Shown here: piece by piece, positions 59,230-64,000 of the stretch | Layout of the letters: the number at the start of each line of letters is the position of its first letter | Position numbering within the stretch: position 1 is the stretch's first letter | Origin: Immersiella caudata | Lineage: Eukaryota > Ascomycota > Sordariomycetes > Sordariales > Lasiosphaeriaceae | Assembly (NCBI GenBank): GCA_030512335.1 | Contig: JAULSU010000003.1 | Coordinates: forward strand, 2,914,001-2,978,000 | Length of the DNA: 64,000 nucleotides | Reading direction: 5' to 3' | The notes under the pieces: generated by a model | Told to the model about the DNA's origin: nothing | Seen by the model: the letters and a program-made list of their open reading frames with translations, nothing else | The model's database searches: none | Translations under genes and position numbers: made by a program

Positions 59230-60258
59230 ATGCCCGTACAACTATTACCGGCCTCAGCCGCCGCCTTTGCGCCCCGCGCATCGTCGGTCAACGTCGTCTT
59301 GGGCTCCAAGGTCGAGCCGTGGTTGACACAGACTCTGAAGCGCATCAACCGGGTCAAGCGTCCCCTCAACAGCGTACCCCAGCACCAGCGATGCCTGACC
59401 GAGACCCTCTCCTCGCCGAACGCCATCTGGACCCTCGCCTCCCTGATGCTCCCCAAGGCCCCCGACTCGGAGCTCAGGAAAGACTCAAACCCGCTGATCG
59501 AGGCCATCTTCAACTTCCAGCTGCTTCACCTTGAGGCGTACATCGTCCATGTCGACATGGTCCTTCGCAACGAGGTCGCCTACAAGCTGACGCCCGACAC
59601 CATCGAGTCTCTGATCGAGTACCACAAGGACATTCACTGCGTCAACGCCAAGGCCAGCACGTACGACTGGTCCGAAAAGGAGCAGCAGTGCAAGAAGCTG
59701 CACGAGGACTTTATCCAGGCCATCAACAAGTTTGTCTTTAGGACGCACGTCTCGGCGCTCGAGGGACTGGAGGAGGATGGAGCCGGAGAGCTACTCAGCG
59801 GCAAGAGTGAGGAGGTGAAAAACAGCGTCATGGCACTGATCAAGCCTCTGCTTCCACCACCACCTAGGATTGTCGATGTCGTCCGCCAGCCCCCTCTCCT
59901 GCCCAGCTCGCCCGCCAATGCGAGCATGTGGAGCCAGCCGCCAACACCGTCGTCGCTACCTGCCCCCGTGGAGTCGTGGAGGGTTTTGCCCTCGAGCCCG
60001 AGCGTGACCTCATCGTCTGCCGACTCGGCGAACACGCCAATGTGGGCCGCCATGAGCATGAGCGAAGTCCAAATCCCGTCGCCGCCGCCCGCGTACAGCC
60101 AGCCGTACTCCACCGCCAGCCTGTTCTACACCCCAATGGTCAGCTCGCCCATTCCGCACCTGCCACTGCCGAGCATGCTCGCACCCCAGTGCGGAGTTAG
60201 CGTGGGCTACAACTCGTTCGGCTGGGATCGTTACCAAGAATACCAGTCGACAATGTGA
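59230..60258 (+). CDS. Unrecognised 342-residue protein, possibly regulatory
   Basis: Intronless. The first in-frame ATG after the C/T-rich leader is at 59230 (MPVQLLPASAAAF). Residues 25-185 are largely helical and mixed charged: TLKRINRVKRPLNSVPQHQR, NPLIEAIFNFQLLHLEAYIV, a CVNAKASTYDWSEKEQQCKKLHEDFIQ stretch and FVFRTHVSALEGLEE. Residues 200-342 are Pro/Ser-rich with YSQPYSTASLFYTP and a tail of aromatic residues (FGWDRYQEYQSTM). The order of a helical domain followed by a Ser/Pro-rich tail is common in fungal regulators, but I see no known domain or catalytic motif. Coding status is supported by length, a single open frame with normal composition and a good leader. Confidence 0.7.
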   Translation: MPVQLLPASAAAFAPRASSVNVVLGSKVEPWLTQTLKRINRVKRPLNSVPQHQRCLTETLSSPNAIWTLASLMLPKAPDSELRKDSNPLIEAIFNFQLLHLEAYIVHVDMVLRNEVAYKLTPDTIESLIEYHKDIHCVNAKASTYDWSEKEQQCKKLHEDFIQAINKFVFRTHVSALEGLEEDGAGELLSGKSEEVKNSVMALIKPLLPPPPRIVDVVRQPPLLPSSPANASMWSQPPTPSSLPAPVESWRVLPSSPSVTSSSADSANTPMWAAMSMSEVQIPSPPPAYSQPYSTASLFYTPMVSSPIPHLPLPSMLAPQCGVSVGYNSFGWDRYQEYQSTM

Positions 60259-63200
60259 CAACCACCAGCGACCATCTCGGCAGACCTCCCGGTTGTGACC
60301 ACTAGCAGATAGATGAGCATACCAGCTGAACACTGGTATGGTCTCTCTCTCCTTCTCTATCCCGACTTTATCCCCACCACATGAAAGGGGCAGGCATTTC
60401 GGGCGGCAGCGGCGCGGCGATCGATTTGATCGACCATATATCCAAAGGCATAACGGCGTTCTTGCATTGGGCTCGGAGCGACTCGAAACATTCCGCATGC
60501 CCCTATTTGGCGTATATAATATTTCGATATTTCCTTTGTCAGTCTGATTTTCAAGCGAGCGCTGGGTTTGATTTTTTCAGGACGTTTTTGCTTTTTGGAT
60601 ATCACCGCTAGGAACCGCGAGCTCGGTCACCCTTTGGAGCTCAACGCGGCTGGGACCCGTGGCGGGATCGTTGATTGCATTTACAGCACGGGAGGTTGAG
60701 AATACAGGAGGACCTATTTGGCTCAAGAGGAGACGCAGCAATGCACCCCCAGCTCGGCAGAGATCCGAGAGTTTCTGTTTCCCTTGTTTCTCGTTTTCTT
60801 TATATTCCTCGGCAAACACGAGATACGGAGGCAGGATTTTGGAAAGATACCCCCCCACACGCGAAACATTCCGGTGGACGACGGCTGCAGACCGCGGCCC
60901 TTTCCCGGACTTTTCCTTGTCTCACGGATGATGTTTTACGACCTTAATGACGGATATACCCCTGGGACGCGACGAGTTTCTTTTCTCTTTTCTTTTCTTA
61001 CGAATCAGTTCTACCTTCCGGCTTGATGCCGGGCGCGCACCACTGCATCGGGAAAGGAAAACAGAAGGGGACGACGGGCACCAAACCATTTCCGGGATAT
61101 CCGTTCAAACAAGGCCACGTCAGGACAGGTCCTGACTGGTCACGGTCGATTCAAACACTCATCTAGCCGAACCGCATATCCGGGATAGTGCGAGGCAGAC
61201 ACTGGTTGTCGACAAGGCCGAGGCGCTGCACCCTCACCTCCAAGGGGGCGCTACTCATCGGCTTCCCGAGGACGAGGGTGCAGAAAGGGGCACCACAAGG
61301 CGGGATTTGGCCGTTGTCGCACGGAAGACCCAAGCAGACTGGGCTTCGAAAGCAATTGGGCATCCTGCTGGCGAGAAACTTCACTTGCCCCTTTGCCCAC
61401 CCTCTCCTCTAACATCTCTGTTCGCCTCCCAGGTCGTCCTGGACCTCGACTATCTGCCCCCGGGCTCGGACGAGATTACCGTTGCGACGCAGTCCTCATC
61501 CCCAATACCCGCCAGCCGGGCTTTGGGTGTAACTGAGGCTGCCTTTCGCAGTTCGGGTCAAGGTTTCCGTGTTCACTAAGGGGTATGCAGTCATAAGGCG
61601 GCGCAAGAGTCGAAAGGACTGCGGCCTGGAGAGCGGCGACGCGCGGCTCATCTCACCGCATGCCGCCTCTGCCTCACCAGTCAGAGCCCAGAGCGATACG
61701 CATCGCCCTCTGCAATCCGGCTCTGCACGGTCACGGCAGGCGGCGAAGCCTGCAACTCACTTTGAGGATTCCTAGGCGGTGTCTGCAGCGCAGCACCTAA
61801 CCTACCTCGCTGTAAGTCGGTTCAAAGGCATGGGATGCTGGTTACAAACTACTATTCAGGGGGTGTGGATGGCGAAAGGAAGCGTGCAAGAGGATCCGGG
61901 ATTTTCTTCATTCCTCTGGTAGGAAATTAGTTGTTATCAATCTGGGATACCTCGGTGCAGCAGGCGGACGATGGAAGTTAGCAACAGAAATGGAATGGAA
62001 AATTTGTTCCAAGTTATCTTGGTCTCTGCTCTCCTCTGTCGTCGTTTTCTCTCTATTCTTTTTTTGCGGTGCAAAATAACATAACACAATACCACACAAT
62101 TAGTACTTAATTGAGCGGAAAAAAACTGTTAAAACTGAATGGAATGAGATCCCGTGTAAATGCTGAGCGTTTTTGGTGGGTTCAGTTATCTGCAGCCTCA
62201 ACAAAAGGTCGATCCAAGGTGAGTTTGGTATCCCACAACTTCCGCCGCACAGTTCCTGGAACTTTGACAGAGTCTACGGTATTACTACGGAAATTCCCCC
62301 GATGCCGAGCTGCGCGCGATATTGATTGCGTGCAGGCTTAGATTTGCCTTCGCGCAACACAGGCTGCCGTGGCTGTTCCAAGGGATGGGAATGGGAAGGG
62401 ACAAGATATTCTGGTAACGTGGTGATTTAGCCGCTGCACGCAATCTAGGTAGGTGAGGGCGTTTTGGGCTGCGGTAGGGTCGGAGGCGGCTACGGGTTGC
62501 AGACAGTCAGTGGGTTTTGATGCTGGGTGGAAGGTTTGGGCATGTGAAAGTTTGAGAGCGGGCTGGGATAAGGGGTACCTACACCGCTACTATGGGCATA
62601 TCTTGCAGTGGGCAGGATGGTATGGGGGGTTGTAGGTTAGTAGGCTTCAATGCGCTCTGAGGGGCAAAAGATAGCTAGGTATGCGCCATCTATCCACATG
62701 ATTTCATCGCATCACTGTCCCTTCAGGGACATAACAGTCACACAACATCCAACACAAGTCAGGTCAGCGCGGGAATGAAGCACACAGCATGCCGTGAGGG
62801 GAACTAAACTTTAAGGTGTGTGTCTACGACAGGGTGGGCGTAAATCTAACGTGGCTGAGCACAACTTTTGTCGGAACCTGGCCACTGACGACGTTGCTGC
62901 TGCTGCGGGGCCGGGTGGAGATCCACGAACGATGATCGACTGGAGGCGTCCGGGACGCACCGACCTTTCCTGGCTCTTTTCCAGCTTTTCTGTTTCTTTC
63001 CGATCGGAACGGAAGGGGCACGGGTTCGCGCACGGTTTTCTGTTTATGCCGTCAGGCGCAGCAGGGAAGGGAATTACGCGCGTCGGTTGGAACTTCCATC
63101 CCCGGTCCTCCTGACGTCCTAGGGTGCGGTGAGGGTAGGATTCCATGCCGGAGGCAAGAGTTGAAGACGGTGAGCACCCTGAGCCGGCGCAATCCGCAGA

Positions 63201-64000
63201 CCACTCGACCCCGCCTCGAGCCGCCCAACCGAGTGCCCCAACCTTCAACACCTCGTCTTTCTCCAAAGCCATTGGCTCAAATACGGCCTCAAAACGAAAC
63301 TTCACAGGGGAAAAATATACCCACAGGTGCCCCACAGCAAACTCACAAGTAGACGTAAGGTAGTGTGGCCCACACACGTGGTCAAAGAAATCAAATGGCA
63401 TACTCTGTCCAGACTTCAGGGCACTAGCACCTCGCTTCAGGGGATTATAGGGGATCGTTAGGGGGATCGCCTCTGAAGAAAGAAAAAAGAGAAAACTGAT
63501 CTCTTCGACCACATGTGGTCCTAACTTAACTAGGCGTAGAAGCCTGGTCTTAATTCCCATCCTCCCTGGAGCAGCCAGCGCCTTGTTATCTCCTGGTAGC
63601 CACAGGTCCCGTGCAAATCCAGCAAGTCAGCCTAGCGAGCAGTGTTTGAAGCTTCCAAGCCGCCTGCCGGTGTCGGTCTTCGCTGAGGTGAGCTTCCTGG
63701 TTCCTCCTCGGGAATCATTCTCCATCCTCGGCGATATCTCACACAATCCCCTTTGGATTGGAGATGCATTGCATGCACCGCAGCGCCGTTTCGTTTCGTT
63801 TGGTGTCGGTAGGGAAGAAGGTTGTCGTTCCCTCGGGGAACACAGCCAGCCAACAGACGCTGCACTGCGTCCGGTAGGCACCAGGCTGCACTGCAGATGT
63901 TCGGCTTGAAGGTTTTCTTGTCGTCCTCATCCGTGGAACAAACGGATTCTGCATGAATTCTGCGCTGTGCGACAGAGGCACCGGCTACGGCATTATGCGA
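60259..64000. other. 3.7 kb region at right end, nothing supportable
   Basis: Contains the 3' flank of the 59.2 kb gene. Open frames such as 62811-63560 (-) lack domains and overlap others. No RNA gene or mobile element recognised; a gene starting beyond 64000 may have its promoter here. Confidence 0.45.

Noticed and set aside
62811..63560. 249-codon minus-strand frame near the right end
   Set aside because: Several overlapping frames of similar quality; no motif; no splice or leader signal.
1..64000. Secondary-metabolite cluster around the P450 or aminotransferase
   Set aside because: No polyketide, peptide or terpene synthase, transporter or cluster regulator adjacent; neighbours are housekeeping genes.

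Overview
The window reads as nuclear DNA of a filamentous ascomycete (Pezizomycotina, most likely a Sordariomycete). Most genes carry short introns of about 50-120 bp with GTRNGY donors, CTRAY-like branch points and YAG acceptors. There are two fungus-specific Zn2Cys6 regulators, pyrimidine-rich promoters, GC-rich coding sequence and wide intergenic gaps. Orders such as Sordariales fit, but the genus cannot be fixed from sequence alone. I rebuilt 19 protein genes by hand-splicing; for all but one (the 5' end of the Trm732/THADA gene) the exon phases close exactly. No rRNA, CRISPR, intact transposon or convincing tRNA gene was found.

Left part (1-23.6 kb): a Zn2Cys6 activator (1084-3825, +), a five-exon AhpC/TSA-type thioredoxin-fold protein (4383-5295, +), a class III PLP aminotransferase (5545-7145, -), a 3.1 kb gap, an FHA plus forkhead regulator of Fkh1/Fkh2 type (10259-12429, -), serine palmitoyltransferase subunit 2 (13784-15775, -), acetoacetyl-CoA synthetase (18292-20540, +), and a second Zn2Cys6 regulator (20909-23126, -) that shares a 418 bp divergent promoter with tti1.

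Middle (23.5-48 kb): Tti1 of the TTT complex (23545-26924, +), an Ark/Prk/AAK1-type endocytic kinase (28129-31413, +), a DUF1749 alpha/beta hydrolase (31837-32830, +), an 81-residue cysteine-rich protein (33137-33436, +), a cytochrome P450 with a probable 4-nt micro-exon (33638-35274, +), eIF5 (37139-38477, +), a low-complexity protein with scattered WG/GW motifs (39166-41941, -), dephospho-CoA kinase with a C-terminal membrane anchor (42591-43418, -), an unrecognised proline/glutamine-rich protein (44202-45244, -) and Tim23 (47011-47773, -).

Right part (48.5-64 kb): a ten-exon Trm732/THADA homologue (about 48548-53624, +), then 5.6 kb without a supportable gene, one unrecognised 342-residue protein (59230-60258, +), and 3.7 kb with nothing I can call.

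The set is mainly housekeeping: sphingolipid and acetoacetate metabolism, CoA synthesis, mitochondrial import, translation initiation, tRNA modification, PIKK assembly and endocytosis. Fungus-specific regulators and one P450 are interspersed. There is no evident secondary-metabolite cluster. The items most worth a second look are the WG-rich protein, the P450 micro-exon, the small Cys-rich protein, the altered active-site motif of the AhpC/TSA-like protein, the unresolved start of the Trm732 gene and the unusually long gene-free flank of the 59.2 kb gene.
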